From the NCBI RefSeq assembly GCF_000716785.1, contig NZ_JNYY01000001.1:434001-498000 (forward strand): 64,000 nt of DNA. Direction: 5' to 3'. Made by a program: the position numbers and the translations under genes. This stretch comes from Amycolatopsis vancoresmycina. Lineage in GTDB: Bacteria; Actinomycetota; Actinomycetes; Mycobacteriales; Pseudonocardiaceae. Shown here one piece after another: positions 24,722 through 34,183 of this stretch; the stretch's first letter is position 1; each line of letters opens with the position of its first letter. The notes beneath the pieces were generated by a model. That model was given only the letters and a program-made list of their open reading frames with translations, ran no database searches and was not told where the DNA came from.

Positions 24722-27610
24722 ATGGCCCGCGATCGTTCCTTCGACATCGCCGTCACCGGCATGTCCGGCCGGTTTCCCGGCTCGGCGAGCATCACCGAAC
24801 TCTGGTCGGCGGTGACCTCGGGACAGGTGCTGACGACGACATTGGACACGGCCGGGCTGGCCCGCGCCGGGGTCCCGGCCGCCGAGCTCGGCGACCCGGG
24901 TTACGTGCCCGTCCGCGGTCACCTCGCCGACGCGGACCGGTTCGACCACACGGTGTTCCGGTTCAGCGCCCGCGACGCCGAGCTGATGGACCCGCAGCAC
25001 CGGCTGATGCTCGAGGCCGCGTGGGCGGCACTGGAAGACGCCGGCCGGGCGCCGCTCGGCGACGGCCCGGTCACCGGCGTGTACGCCTCGGACAGCGGCA
25101 GCGGCTACCTGCGCGCCATGCTCGCGCGCGGCCCGCTCGACCCGCAGGTCCTCGACCAGGCGATCCACGGCACCGAGCCGGACTTCATCGCCAGCCTCAT
25201 CGCCTACAAGCTCGACCTCACCGGCCCCGCCATCGGCGTGCGGACCGCCTGCTCGTCCTCGCTGGTCGGGCTGCACCTGGCGATCCAGGCCCTGCTCAAC
25301 GGCGACTGCGACCAGGCCGTGGTGGCCGCCGCGGGGATCGACTTCCCGCAAGCGGGGTACGTGCACGTCGCCGGCGGGATCCAGTCGGCGTCCGGCGCCT
25401 GCCGCCCGTTCGACGCCGGCGCCGACGGCGTGCTCGCCGGATCCGGCGTGGCCTGCGTGGTCCTGCGCCGGCTGGCCGACGCCCTCGACGACGGCATCGA
25501 GCCGCACGGCGTCATCCTCGGCAGCGCGGTCAACAACGACGGCGCGGCGAAGGCCGGGTACTACGCCCCTTCGCCGTCCGGGCAGCAGGCCGCGATCGAG
25601 GCCGCGTTGAGCGCGGCCGACGTCGACGCCGCGTCCGTCGGGTACCTGGAAACCCACGGCACGGGCACGAAGGTCGGCGACCCCATCGAGTGGTCCGCCG
25701 CGTCGGCGGCCTACCGGGACCGGGGCGCCGGTGCCGGCCAGATCGCCGTCGGGGCGCTGAAGGGCAACACCGGCCACCTCGACGCCGCCGCCGGTCTCGC
25801 CGCGCTCATCAAGGCGCTGCTGGTGGTGCGCGAAGGGACCGTCCCGCCGGTCGGCGGCTTCACCCGGCTCAACCCGTTGCTGGAGACCGCGGATTCGCCG
25901 CTGTACGTGCCGTCGGGCCTCGAACCGTGGTCGGGTCCGACGCCGCGGCGGGCCGGGGTCAGCTCGTTCGGCATCGGCGGCACCAACGTCCACGTGCTCG
26001 TCGAACAGGCCCCGGAACCGCCGCCGGTCCCGCGCCGGGAAGGCGACGTCAGCCGGCTGGTCCTGGTGTCGGCGGCCGATCCGGACGCGCTCGCGCGCGG
26101 GGTCGGGGCGCTGGGCGACCACCTGGTGAAGGAGAACCCCGACCTCGCCGACGTCGCGCACACGCTCGCGGCGGGCCGCGCGATGCTGTCCGAACGCGCC
26201 GCCGTGACCGGCCGGACCAGCGCCGAGGTCGCCGGCCGCATCACCGGCGGCGTCGGCCTCGTCCGCGGCAGGCGGCCCGCCGACGGGCCGCCGCCGACCG
26301 TCTTCGTGTTCCCCGGCCAGGGCGTCCAGCGGCCGGGGATGGCCCGGCCGTTCGCCGAGGTGCTGCCGGGCTTCGCCGAGCCGCTGGAGCAATGCCTGGC
26401 CGCGTTCGCGCCAGACCTGGCCACGCGGGTGCGGGCCGCCCTGTTCGACCCGGGTTTCCCCGCGACCGAGCTGGAAGCGACCGAGCTGGCCCAGCCCGCG
26501 TTGTTCGCCGTCGAATACGCCGCGGCCCAGGCGTTGACCGCGCTGGGCCTGACGCCCGCCGCCCTGCTCGGGCACAGCCTCGGCGAGCTCACCGCCGCCT
26601 GCTGCGCGGGCGTGTTCGCCCTGCCGGCCGCCGCCGCGTTCGTCGCGGCCCGCGGCTGGGCGATGCAGGCCTGCCCGCCCGGCGCCATGGTGGCCGTGGC
26701 CTGCGACGAAGCCGCCGCGACGCAGTTGCTCGCGGAGTCCGGCTGCGCACTGGAACTGGCGGCGGTCAACTCGGCCGACTCCTGTGTGCTCGCCGGCACC
26801 GCCGCGGCGGCCGCGCAGTTCCGCGCCTGGCTGGGCGACCGCGTCTTCAGCAAGCAACTGCGGACCAGCCACGCGTTCCACTCCGCACTCGTCGAGCCGG
26901 CGCTGCCGAGCCTGGCCGCGGCGCTGGACGGCGTCGTGCCGGGCACCCCGGCGGTGCCGTTCGCGGCGAACGCCACCGGCGAGCTCGTGCTGCCCGGCGC
27001 CCGGGCCGACGCCGACCTGTTCGTGCGCCAGGCCCGGCGGCCGGTCCGGTTCGCCCCGGCCGCCGAAGCGATCCGGACGCGGCTGCCCGGCGCGGTGTTC
27101 GTCGAAGTCGGCCCCGGCCAGGCGCTGTCGGCGATGCTCGACGCCGTCCCGCTGTCGCCGTCCCGCACCGCGCGGCCGGCCGAAGAGTTGCTGACCGCGC
27201 TCGGCACGCTGTGGACCCAAGGCCTGCCCCTGGACACCGCGCAGCTGTGCGCCGAGGGCGGCCTGGTCCACCTGCCGTCCTACGCCTTCGCCGGGCCGCG
27301 GTGGCTGGCGCCGGAGGTCGACGGCCGGCAGCCGGCCCCCGAGGACGTCCCCGCCGAGCAGGCCGCCCCCGAGCCGCCGGAGCCGGCCGCGTTGCTGGCC
27401 GCGCTGTGGGCGGAACTGCTCGGCGAACCCGACCTCACCGACGAGTCGGACTTCTTCCGGCTGGGCGGCGATTCCCTGCTGATCACGCAGCTGGCCCGCA
27501 AGGTCAAGCAGGAACTCGGCGTCCAGGTCCCGTTGCGCGCCATGCTCACCGGCCGGACCTTGGGCCGGCAGGCGGAGATCGTGCGCGCCCTGCTGAATCC
27601 GCCGGCGTGA
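24722..27610 (+). CDS. Type I PKS module KS-AT-T
   Basis: 962 residues. KS (about 8-440): Cys177 in TACSSSLVG, His312 in THGTGT, His352 in GNTGH, all intact. AT (about 540-850): GHSLGE with Ser619 and the malonyl-type signature HAFHS. Carrier domain at the C-terminus with Ser918 in LGGDSLL. No KR, DH or ER, so the unit it adds should stay a beta-ketone. ATG at 24722 follows GGGGGTGAG. It is divergent from the A-T-C NRPS and followed by the A-T protein, so it probably extends an aminoacyl thioester by one malonyl unit. Confidence 0.92.
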   Translation: MARDRSFDIAVTGMSGRFPGSASITELWSAVTSGQVLTTTLDTAGLARAGVPAAELGDPGYVPVRGHLADADRFDHTVFRFSARDAELMDPQHRLMLEAAWAALEDAGRAPLGDGPVTGVYASDSGSGYLRAMLARGPLDPQVLDQAIHGTEPDFIASLIAYKLDLTGPAIGVRTACSSSLVGLHLAIQALLNGDCDQAVVAAAGIDFPQAGYVHVAGGIQSASGACRPFDAGADGVLAGSGVACVVLRRLADALDDGIEPHGVILGSAVNNDGAAKAGYYAPSPSGQQAAIEAALSAADVDAASVGYLETHGTGTKVGDPIEWSAASAAYRDRGAGAGQIAVGALKGNTGHLDAAAGLAALIKALLVVREGTVPPVGGFTRLNPLLETADSPLYVPSGLEPWSGPTPRRAGVSSFGIGGTNVHVLVEQAPEPPPVPRREGDVSRLVLVSAADPDALARGVGALGDHLVKENPDLADVAHTLAAGRAMLSERAAVTGRTSAEVAGRITGGVGLVRGRRPADGPPPTVFVFPGQGVQRPGMARPFAEVLPGFAEPLEQCLAAFAPDLATRVRAALFDPGFPATELEATELAQPALFAVEYAAAQALTALGLTPAALLGHSLGELTAACCAGVFALPAAAAFVAARGWAMQACPPGAMVAVACDEAAATQLLAESGCALELAAVNSADSCVLAGTAAAAAQFRAWLGDRVFSKQLRTSHAFHSALVEPALPSLAAALDGVVPGTPAVPFAANATGELVLPGARADADLFVRQARRPVRFAPAAEAIRTRLPGAVFVEVGPGQALSAMLDAVPLSPSRTARPAEELLTALGTLWTQGLPLDTAQLCAEGGLVHLPSYAFAGPRWLAPEVDGRQPAPEDVPAEQAAPEPPEPAALLAALWAELLGEPDLTDESDFFRLGGDSLLITQLARKVKQELGVQVPLRAMLTGRTLGRQAEIVRALLNPPA

Positions 27611-27648
27611 CCGGCCCGAGCTTCGGCCAACCAGTGGAGGAGATTCCT

Positions 27649-29535
27649 GTGGCAGCCCCGCACCAGACCGACGACCGGGTCCGGCAGCCCGGCAGCAGCG
27701 GCACCCCGGTGCCCGAACTGATCGCCCGGTTCGCGCGCGCGCACCCCGGCCGGGCGGCGGTGCTCAGCGGCGGCCACCGCGCCGGCTACCGCGAGCTGGA
27801 CGCGTGGGCCGGCCGGATCGCGGCCCGGCTGGCCGCGGCGGGTGCCGGCCGGGGCAGCCGCGTCGCCGTCCTCGCCGAGCCGTCCACCGCCATGGTGGCC
27901 GCGGCGTTCGGGGTGCTGCGGGCCGGCGCCGCCTACGTCCCCCTCGACCAGGCCCAGCCGGACGGGCGGATCGCCGCCGTGCTGGCCGACGCCCGGGTGA
28001 CCGCGGCCGTGGTGACCGGCGAAACGGTCGACCGCCTGGCCGGGAGCGGGCTTCCGGTGATCCGCGCGGACGAAGCAGCCGAGGGCAGCGAACGCCCGCT
28101 GCCGCCGGTTCCGGTGACCGCGGACGACCCCGCGTACCTGATCTACACCTCGGGCAGCACCGGCGAACCGAAGGGCGTCCTGGTCGAGCACGGCCAGCTG
28201 GCCGCGTCCACCGAGGCGCGCCACGCGGTGTACCCGGGCGCGCCGGTCTTCCTGCTCGTCTCACCGCTGGCGTTCGACTCTTCGGTCGCCGGGCTCTGGG
28301 GCACGCTGACGGCCGGGGGCAGCGTGGTCGTGGCCCGCCCGGACGAGGTGCGCGATCCGGTACGGCTCCTGGAGCTGATCGAGCGGCACGGGGTGACACG
28401 GCTGCTGTGCGTGCCGTCCCTCTACCGCGTCCTGCTCGACGCCTCCGCGCGGCTCGGCGGCCGCGGCATGAGCACGCTCGACACCGTGATCGTGGCCGGC
28501 GAGCCCCTGCCGCAAGCCTTGGTGGACCGCCACTTCGCCGTGCACGCCGGTGCCGTCGCGCTCGTCAACGAGTACGGCCCCACCGAGGCCACGGTCTGGG
28601 CCAGCTACCGCCGGTTCGACGCGCCCGGGCCGGTGTCGATCGGCGGACCGGTGCCCGGAGCGCGGCTGTACGTGCTCGACGACCGGCGGCAGCCGGTGCC
28701 CGACGGGACCCAGGGCGAGCTGTACATCGGCGGCCGCGGCGTGGCCCGCGGCTACTTCGGCCGGCCGGACGCGACCGCCGCGGTGTTCGTCGAAGATCCC
28801 TTCGCGGAAGGTGCCCGGATGTACCGCACCGGTGACATCGTCCGCCGCGACGCCGACGGCCAGCTCGAGTTCCTCGGCCGCCGTGACCACCAGGTGAAGA
28901 TCCGCGGCCACCGCGTCGAACTCGGCGCGGTCGAGGCGGCGCTGCGGACGGTACCCGGGATCGACGACGCGGTCGTCGTGGCCGCGGGTGACCCGCCCGC
29001 GCTGACCGCGTTCGTCATCGCCGCTGCCGCGATCGACACGAACGCCGTGCGGGCCGCGCTGACGGCCCGGCTGCCCGCGGCCGCCGTGCCGGGCCGGATC
29101 CGGCCGCTGGACCGGCTGCCGCAGACCGTCACCGGCAAGATCGACCGGAACGCGCTGCAGGCCATGGCCGAAACCACGCAGTCCGCGGCCGTCCCGGCGG
29201 CCACCGCGGCCGGCGACACGGTCGGCAAGGTGGCGGCGGCCTGGGCCGAGGTCCTCGAACTGCCGGAGGTGCCCGCCGAAGTCAACTTCTTCGACCTCGG
29301 CGGCCACTCGCTCACCATGTTCCAGCTGCAGGAAGCCCTGGAACGCCGGACCGGGATCCGGCCGTCGGTGGTCCAGCTCTTCCGCCACACCACGGTGTCC
29401 GAGCAGGCCGCGCTGATCCGGGACACCGGCGCCCAGGACGGCCGGTCCCGGTCGGACGCCCGGCAGGCCGCCGCCCGGCGGGCGAGCGCGGTCCGGGCCC
29501 GGCGGCAGCGCGTGGGCGGAGGTGCGGGGAAATGA
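27649..29535 (+). CDS. NRPS didomain A-PCP
   Basis: 628 residues. A domain: YIYTSGSTGEPKGV-type core, NEYGPTEATVWASY, YRTGDIVRRD, TVTGKIDRN with the catalytic Lys. Pocket residues by eye: D-S-A-C-I-A-E-V-W; I do not assign a substrate. Carrier: Ser554 in LGGHSLT. The C-terminal tail is Arg/Ala-rich and could be a docking element. I prefer the GTG at 27649 (GGAGGAG 6 nt upstream) over the GTG at 27607 that overlaps the PKS stop. It likely loads the starter amino acid, either for the KS-AT-T or for the C domain of the other NRPS. Confidence 0.9.
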   Translation: MAAPHQTDDRVRQPGSSGTPVPELIARFARAHPGRAAVLSGGHRAGYRELDAWAGRIAARLAAAGAGRGSRVAVLAEPSTAMVAAAFGVLRAGAAYVPLDQAQPDGRIAAVLADARVTAAVVTGETVDRLAGSGLPVIRADEAAEGSERPLPPVPVTADDPAYLIYTSGSTGEPKGVLVEHGQLAASTEARHAVYPGAPVFLLVSPLAFDSSVAGLWGTLTAGGSVVVARPDEVRDPVRLLELIERHGVTRLLCVPSLYRVLLDASARLGGRGMSTLDTVIVAGEPLPQALVDRHFAVHAGAVALVNEYGPTEATVWASYRRFDAPGPVSIGGPVPGARLYVLDDRRQPVPDGTQGELYIGGRGVARGYFGRPDATAAVFVEDPFAEGARMYRTGDIVRRDADGQLEFLGRRDHQVKIRGHRVELGAVEAALRTVPGIDDAVVVAAGDPPALTAFVIAAAAIDTNAVRAALTARLPAAAVPGRIRPLDRLPQTVTGKIDRNALQAMAETTQSAAVPAATAAGDTVGKVAAAWAEVLELPEVPAEVNFFDLGGHSLTMFQLQEALERRTGIRPSVVQLFRHTTVSEQAALIRDTGAQDGRSRSDARQAAARRASAVRARRQRVGGGAGK

Positions 29536-30266
29536 CGGCCCGCCCGGACGTCTGGCTGCAGTGCACCGTCGCCCACGGCGACCCGCGGCAGCGGCTCGTC
29601 TGCTTCCCGCACGCCGGCGGGTCGGCGTCGTTCTTCCGGGACTGGGGCCGGCACCTCACGGACATGGAAGTGCACGCCGTCCGGTACCCCGGCCGCGCCG
29701 AACGCCTCGACGAGCCGCCACCGGACGACCTGGCCCGGCTCGGCCGCGAAATCGCCGCGGCGCTGCTGCCGATCGCGGACCGGCCGATCGCGTTGTTCGG
29801 GCACAGCCTGGGGGCGGTGGTGGCGCTGGAGACGGCCCGGAGCCTCGAGGCGGCCGGGGTGGCGCCGGCCCACCTGTTCGCGTCCGGGGCCAGGCACGCG
29901 CCCTACCCGGGGCCGCCTCCCGAGGACTCCGACGACGACGATGACACCACCGCGAGCAGGCTGGCCGCGCTCGGGGGCACCGATCCCGAGCTGGCGGCCG
30001 ACCCGCTGTTCCAGGAGCTGGTGCTGCCCTACATCCGCAGTGACGGCCGCATGTTCCACGCCTACGGCCACCGCGCCGAGCCGGTGCTGAGCTGCCCGGT
30101 GACGTCGATCGTCGGGGACGCCGACGTCGACGCCGACCGGCGGCCGTGGGCGGAGCTGACCGGGGGGACGTTCCAGGAGCGCAACGTCCGGGGGGACCAC
30201 TTCTACCTCGTCGCCGAGCCGCCGTACCAGCTGGTGCGGGAGTGCCTCGGTCTCGCGACGCGATAA
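29532..30266 (+). CDS. Type II thioesterase
   Basis: 244 residues, alpha/beta hydrolase of the NRPS/PKS-associated type: FPHAGGSASFF, nucleophile Ser92 in GHSLGAVVALE, Asp in VGDADVDA, His in RGDHFYL. These enzymes clear misprimed or stalled carrier domains. ATG overlaps the A-PCP stop (ATGA). Since none of the megaenzymes carries its own release domain, it might also take part in chain release. An acidic loop (DSDDDDD) in the lid region is unusual. Confidence 0.9.
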   Translation: MTARPDVWLQCTVAHGDPRQRLVCFPHAGGSASFFRDWGRHLTDMEVHAVRYPGRAERLDEPPPDDLARLGREIAAALLPIADRPIALFGHSLGAVVALETARSLEAAGVAPAHLFASGARHAPYPGPPPEDSDDDDDTTASRLAALGGTDPELAADPLFQELVLPYIRSDGRMFHAYGHRAEPVLSCPVTSIVGDADVDADRRPWAELTGGTFQERNVRGDHFYLVAEPPYQLVRECLGLATR

Positions 30267-30292
30267 CCCCTCCAGCCCGAAACGAGGAACGC

Positions 30293-31552
30293 ATGGCTGC
30301 CCGAACCGCGGTGATCGTCGACGGTTACTCCACCGGGAACTTCCTGCCACCGGCCTTCCGCCGGCTCGGCGCCGACGTCGTCCACGTCCGCAGCTCGGCG
30401 GACCTGATGCCCTCGATGGCGCCGCCCGACCTGGACCGCTACCGGGCCGACCTCGCGTGTCCGGCTGCCGCGGCGATCCCCGGCGTGGTGGCGGCGCTGG
30501 CGGCGCACGACCCGGTGGCGGTCGTGGCCGGCGCCGAGTCCGGGGTGCCGCTCGCCGACGCGCTCGGCGAGCGGCTCGGGCTGCCCGGCAACGGATCGCG
30601 CCTGTCGTCGGCCCGGCGGGACAAGTACGTGATGATCGAAACCCTGCGGGCGGCGGGCCTCCGCTGCGCCCGCCAGTGCGTCGCCACGTCGGCCGGTGAC
30701 GTCGTCGCGTGGGCGGACCGGACCGGCTACCCGGTGGTCGTGAAGCCGCTCGGTTCGGCGTCCACCGAAGACGTCGCCATCTGCCGCACCGCCGCCGAGG
30801 CGGACCGGGCGGCGCGCGTGGTCCTGGCGAACACGACCATGTTCGGCGAGCGCAACACCTCGGTGCTGGCGCAGTCGTTCCTCCCCGGCACCGAGTACAT
30901 TGTGGACACCGTGAGCCGCGACGGGCGGCGGTACGTCTGCGGCGTCTGGGAATACGTCAAGACCACGACGGCGGCCGGGAAACCGATCTACGACCGGGAC
31001 GTGCTGCTCGACCCGGGCACCGCCCCGGTGCCGGAGCTGGTCGAGTACGTCGACGGCGTGCTGGCCGCGCTCGGCATCCGGCACGGCCCCGCGCACGCGG
31101 AGGTGATCATGACGCCGGACGGGCCCGCGCTGGTCGAGATCGCCGCCCGGCTGAACGGGAACATGCACCCCGGCTTCCACGACCGCTGCCTCGGCGGCAA
31201 CCAGGCCGACCTGACCGCGCTCGCCTTCGTGCGCCCGGACGAGTTCACCGGAGGCGGGTACTCCCGGCGCTGCCACGCCGTCGTGCACAACACGAGCACG
31301 ACGGCCGACGGCGTCGTCGAATCGGTGGACCAGGCGGTCGTCGACGAGATCGCCGCGCTGCCCACCGTGCACGCGGTGACCGTCAAGCTCGCCCCCGGCG
31401 CGCGGCTGCGCCCGACCGAGGACCTGCTGACCAGCCCGCTGCGCATCTTCCTGGCCGGGCCGGACGCGGCCTTGCTGGCCGCGGACCACAAAGCGATCGG
31501 CGATCTCAAGGACCGCGTCTACCGGCTTCGCGGACAAGGGGAGGAGGCATGA
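30293..31552 (+). CDS. ATP-grasp L-amino-acid ligase (BacD-like), first of a pair
   Basis: 419 residues. N-terminal domain TAVIVDGYSTGNFLPPAF; ATP-grasp core VVVKPLGSASTEDVAIC; GTEYIVDTVSRDG; metal and substrate segment HAEVIMTPDGPALVEIAARLNG. This is the arrangement of BacD/YwfE-type dipeptide ligases that couple two free amino acids through an acyl-phosphate. ATG at 30293 follows ACGAGGA, 26 bp after the thioesterase. Its stop overlaps the next ligase gene (ATGA). Confidence 0.85.
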   Translation: MAARTAVIVDGYSTGNFLPPAFRRLGADVVHVRSSADLMPSMAPPDLDRYRADLACPAAAAIPGVVAALAAHDPVAVVAGAESGVPLADALGERLGLPGNGSRLSSARRDKYVMIETLRAAGLRCARQCVATSAGDVVAWADRTGYPVVVKPLGSASTEDVAICRTAAEADRAARVVLANTTMFGERNTSVLAQSFLPGTEYIVDTVSRDGRRYVCGVWEYVKTTTAAGKPIYDRDVLLDPGTAPVPELVEYVDGVLAALGIRHGPAHAEVIMTPDGPALVEIAARLNGNMHPGFHDRCLGGNQADLTALAFVRPDEFTGGGYSRRCHAVVHNTSTTADGVVESVDQAVVDEIAALPTVHAVTVKLAPGARLRPTEDLLTSPLRIFLAGPDAALLAADHKAIGDLKDRVYRLRGQGEEA

Positions 31553-32802
31553 CCGGGTTCCTGTTCCTCGGCGGCGCGGGCCCGGTCGCCTCGAGCCTGG
31601 ACATCGCCACCGCGGCCCTGACCCAGGCGCGCGCCAGGGGCCTCCGGTCCCACTTGACGAACACCGAGGCGAATCTCGCCGCGACGGCCCGGGTCGGCGC
31701 GCTCGCCGACACGGTCTCGGCCGTCGACCCGGAAGATGCGGCGGAAAGCGTGCGGTGGGTGCGGGAGCAGGGCGAGCCGTTCGACGTCGTGCTCGGCCTG
31801 CGCGACACCGTGGTGGTCGCCGCGGCCGAAGCCGCGGCGGCGCTCGGCGCCCCGGGCAACCCGCCGGACGCGGTGCGGCTGGTCCGGAACAAGGACGAGT
31901 GCCGGGCCGCGCTGGCGGCGGCCGGGTTCCGGCAACCCGCCGTCCGGCTGTGCACCTCCGTCGCCGAGGCGGCCGCCTTCACCGCCGGATCGGCCGGCCC
32001 GTGGGTGGTCAAGCCGCGGGACGCGATGGCCAGCATCGGGGTGCGGAAGGTGCGCAGCGCCGCCGAACTGCCCGGGGCCGTGCGTCAGCTGCCCGATCCG
32101 GGGCTGTTCCTGATCGAAGAGTTCGTCCGGGGTCCCGAATTCAGCGTGGAGGGCGTGTTCCTCGGCGGGCGGCCCCGGGTCCTCGCGATCACCGCGAAGG
32201 AAACGCTGCCCCCGCCGGGTTTCGTGGAGGTGGGCCACGTGCTGCCCGCCGAGCTGCCGCCGGGCACCCGGCGCGAGATCGAGCGGCAGGTCACCGGGGC
32301 GCTCACCGCGCTGGACCTGCGGTTCGGGATCTTCCACGTCGAGCTGTGGCTGACCGGCGGCGGGGTGGTGCTGGGCGAGGTCCACGGCCGTCCGGGCGGG
32401 GACTGGCTGCACCTGCTGCTGGCGCACGCCATCCCGGGGCTCGAGCTGTTCGGCCTCGTCTTCGACGACGTCCTCGGCCGCGCCGCCGGGCCGGTACCGG
32501 CCCCGAGCCGCGCGGCGGCGGCGTACTTCCTCGCCCCGCCGCCCGGGCGCCTGCTCGCGGTCCGCGGCTGGGACGCCGTGACGGCTCACCCCGATGTGCT
32601 GTACGCGGAACTGACGGTGGCCCCGGGCGCGGTGCTCGGCCCGATCCGGCAGTCGACCGACCGCGCCGGTGTCGTCGTGGTGGGCGCCGACAGCCCGGCC
32701 CGGGCGCGGGCGCTCGCGGTGGAGCTGACGTCGTCGGTGGAATTCGTCGTGGACGCCGCTGCGGCCGATCAGTCCACTGTGGACCGGCGGCCGGCCAAGT
32801 AG
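31549..32802 (+). CDS. ATP-grasp ligase (BacD/carbamoyl-phosphate-synthase-like), second of the pair
   Basis: 417 residues. N-terminal GFLFLGGAGPVASSLDIA, ATP-grasp with WVVKPRDAMASIGVRKV, LIEEFVRGPEFSVEG, and HVELWLTGGGVVLGEVHGRPGG. It differs enough from the preceding ligase to suggest another substrate. ATG follows GAGGAGGC. It is the last gene of the PKS operon; its 3' end overlaps the convergent MFS gene by 34 bp. Together with the other ATP-grasp genes it brings the number of such enzymes in the cluster to five. Confidence 0.83.
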   Translation: MTGFLFLGGAGPVASSLDIATAALTQARARGLRSHLTNTEANLAATARVGALADTVSAVDPEDAAESVRWVREQGEPFDVVLGLRDTVVVAAAEAAAALGAPGNPPDAVRLVRNKDECRAALAAAGFRQPAVRLCTSVAEAAAFTAGSAGPWVVKPRDAMASIGVRKVRSAAELPGAVRQLPDPGLFLIEEFVRGPEFSVEGVFLGGRPRVLAITAKETLPPPGFVEVGHVLPAELPPGTRREIERQVTGALTALDLRFGIFHVELWLTGGGVVLGEVHGRPGGDWLHLLLAHAIPGLELFGLVFDDVLGRAAGPVPAPSRAAAAYFLAPPPGRLLAVRGWDAVTAHPDVLYAELTVAPGAVLGPIRQSTDRAGVVVVGADSPARARALAVELTSSVEFVVDAAAADQSTVDRRPAK

Positions 32803-34004
32803 GGGATCGCGGCCAGGACGGCGACCGCGGCGAGGGCGAGCCAGTACCACTGGCCGGCGCCGTGGTGGTAGCCGAGCAGGAACAGCGCGCCGCCGCACAG
32901 GGAACCGAGGGCTTCGCCGGTCGTCCACGCGACGCCCTGCAGGTTCGACGCGGCCAGCGCGGACGGGCCGGGGAGCCGGCTGAACGCCGTGCTCACCATC
33001 GGGGTGAAGAGCATCTCGGCGACCGCGAACACCGCCATCGCCGCCGTGGCCGCCACCACGACCGGCAGCCCCAGCCCGAGCAGCAGCATCGCCACGCCGA
33101 ACACCAGGGTGGCCAGCGCGAGGATCCGAACGGGGCGCACGCCGGTGCGCAGGAACCGGTTGGCGGCCACCGTGACCGGGGTCTGCAGCAGGGCGATGGC
33201 CACCGGGGGGCCGGCGAGCAGTGCGCCGCGCAGCAGCGCCGAGTCGACCGCGAAGCCGACGAGCAGCGCGAACGCCGAGTAGAACTGCGCGTAGACGAAC
33301 GCCCCGGCCACCGTGATCAGCGAGGTCCGGCGCGCCTCGCGGCCGCGCAGCGTGGCGAGCAGGTGCGAGGGGCCGCGGACGCGTTCGCGCAGGGCGTCCG
33401 ACGGGCGGAGCCCGCGCGGCAGGCCGGCCAGCAACGTCACCCCCGCCAGGACGTAGGCGAGGGCGATCACCGCGAGCAGCGGCCGCGCGTCACCCGCCAC
33501 GTAGAGCACCCCGGCGGCGAACGGGCCGACCGCGGCCGCCGCGTTCGTGGCGATCTGCTGGATCGAGTAGATCGTGTTGCGCCCGGTTTCGCCGTGGACC
33601 ACCTCGCGGACCAGCACCCGGACCAGCGTGGCGTGCACGCTGATGCCGAACGCGCCGAGGAACAGCAGTGCCATCGTGAGCACGGCGTGGTGCGTGTAGG
33701 GCAGCAACCCGAACCCGGCGGCGGAACACACCATGCTGGCGGGCAGGCTCACCACGTACGGGAACTTGGGCAGCCACCGGGTGACCGGCAGCGCGGCGAG
33801 CCCGGCGCAGAGCATGAAGCCGAACAGGCCGACGCCCGTGCTGGCCCAGGCCGCGCCCCCGCTGCCCGCGGCCAGCATGATCGCCAGCACGGGCATCAGC
33901 GTGAACCGCCCGAAGCAGCACGCCAGGTAGTCCAGGGCCAGCGTTCTCCGCAACGCCGGCTCCCGGACCACCACACCGGGTTTCCGCTCGATCGCCTGGT
34001 TCAT
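32769..34004 (-). CDS. MFS transporter
   Basis: 411 residues from ATG 34004, which has GGAGGGCC upstream. About twelve helices; LDYLACCFGRFTLMPVLAIML at the start and TNAAAAVGPFAAGVLY in the middle fit drug-exporter MFS proteins. Its promoter region holds array E1 reading towards it. It is the fourth transporter of the cluster, and its single-gene operon suggests dose-dependent export of the final product (inference). Confidence 0.87.
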   Translation of the reverse strand: MNQAIERKPGVVVREPALRRTLALDYLACCFGRFTLMPVLAIMLAAGSGGAAWASTGVGLFGFMLCAGLAALPVTRWLPKFPYVVSLPASMVCSAAGFGLLPYTHHAVLTMALLFLGAFGISVHATLVRVLVREVVHGETGRNTIYSIQQIATNAAAAVGPFAAGVLYVAGDARPLLAVIALAYVLAGVTLLAGLPRGLRPSDALRERVRGPSHLLATLRGREARRTSLITVAGAFVYAQFYSAFALLVGFAVDSALLRGALLAGPPVAIALLQTPVTVAANRFLRTGVRPVRILALATLVFGVAMLLLGLGLPVVVAATAAMAVFAVAEMLFTPMVSTAFSRLPGPSALAASNLQGVAWTTGEALGSLCGGALFLLGYHHGAGQWYWLALAAVAVLAAIPYLAGRRSTVD

Positions 34005-34020
34005 CGGCCCTCCGCCACGA

Positions 34021-34058
34021 TGACAACACACCGCTTCAGTCTTGGCAACGTTCGTCAA
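34021..34058 (-). promoter_or_regulatory. Cluster operator array E1 facing the MFS gene
   Basis: TGACAA (34021), TGGCAA (34043) and CGTCAA (34053) are the visible half-sites; the last two are 10 bp apart, the first 22 bp (two turns) away. It is more degenerate than the other arrays. It lies 17-54 bp from the MFS start on the minus strand. Confidence 0.5.
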
Positions 34059-34100
34059 CAAGACCGCCGTCTGATTCACGATATACGCAGCTAGAGCGCA

Positions 34101-34126
34101 TTGCCTGACTTGGCAACCTGTGTCAG
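34101..34126 (+). promoter_or_regulatory. Cluster operator array E2 facing dioxygenase 1
   Basis: TTGCCT (34101), TGGCAA (34111), TGTCAG (34121): exactly 10 and 10 bp. CAGCAT at 34124 stands 17 bp after TTGCCT and could be the -10 box. Sequence around it (GGCAACCTGTG) is the same as in array B2, which argues for one regulator acting at both. Confidence 0.65.
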
Positions 34127-34183
34127 CATGGAGGCTATCCCGTTCCGTGCCCGGACATCCGGAGACCAGGAAAGGCGTGTCCC

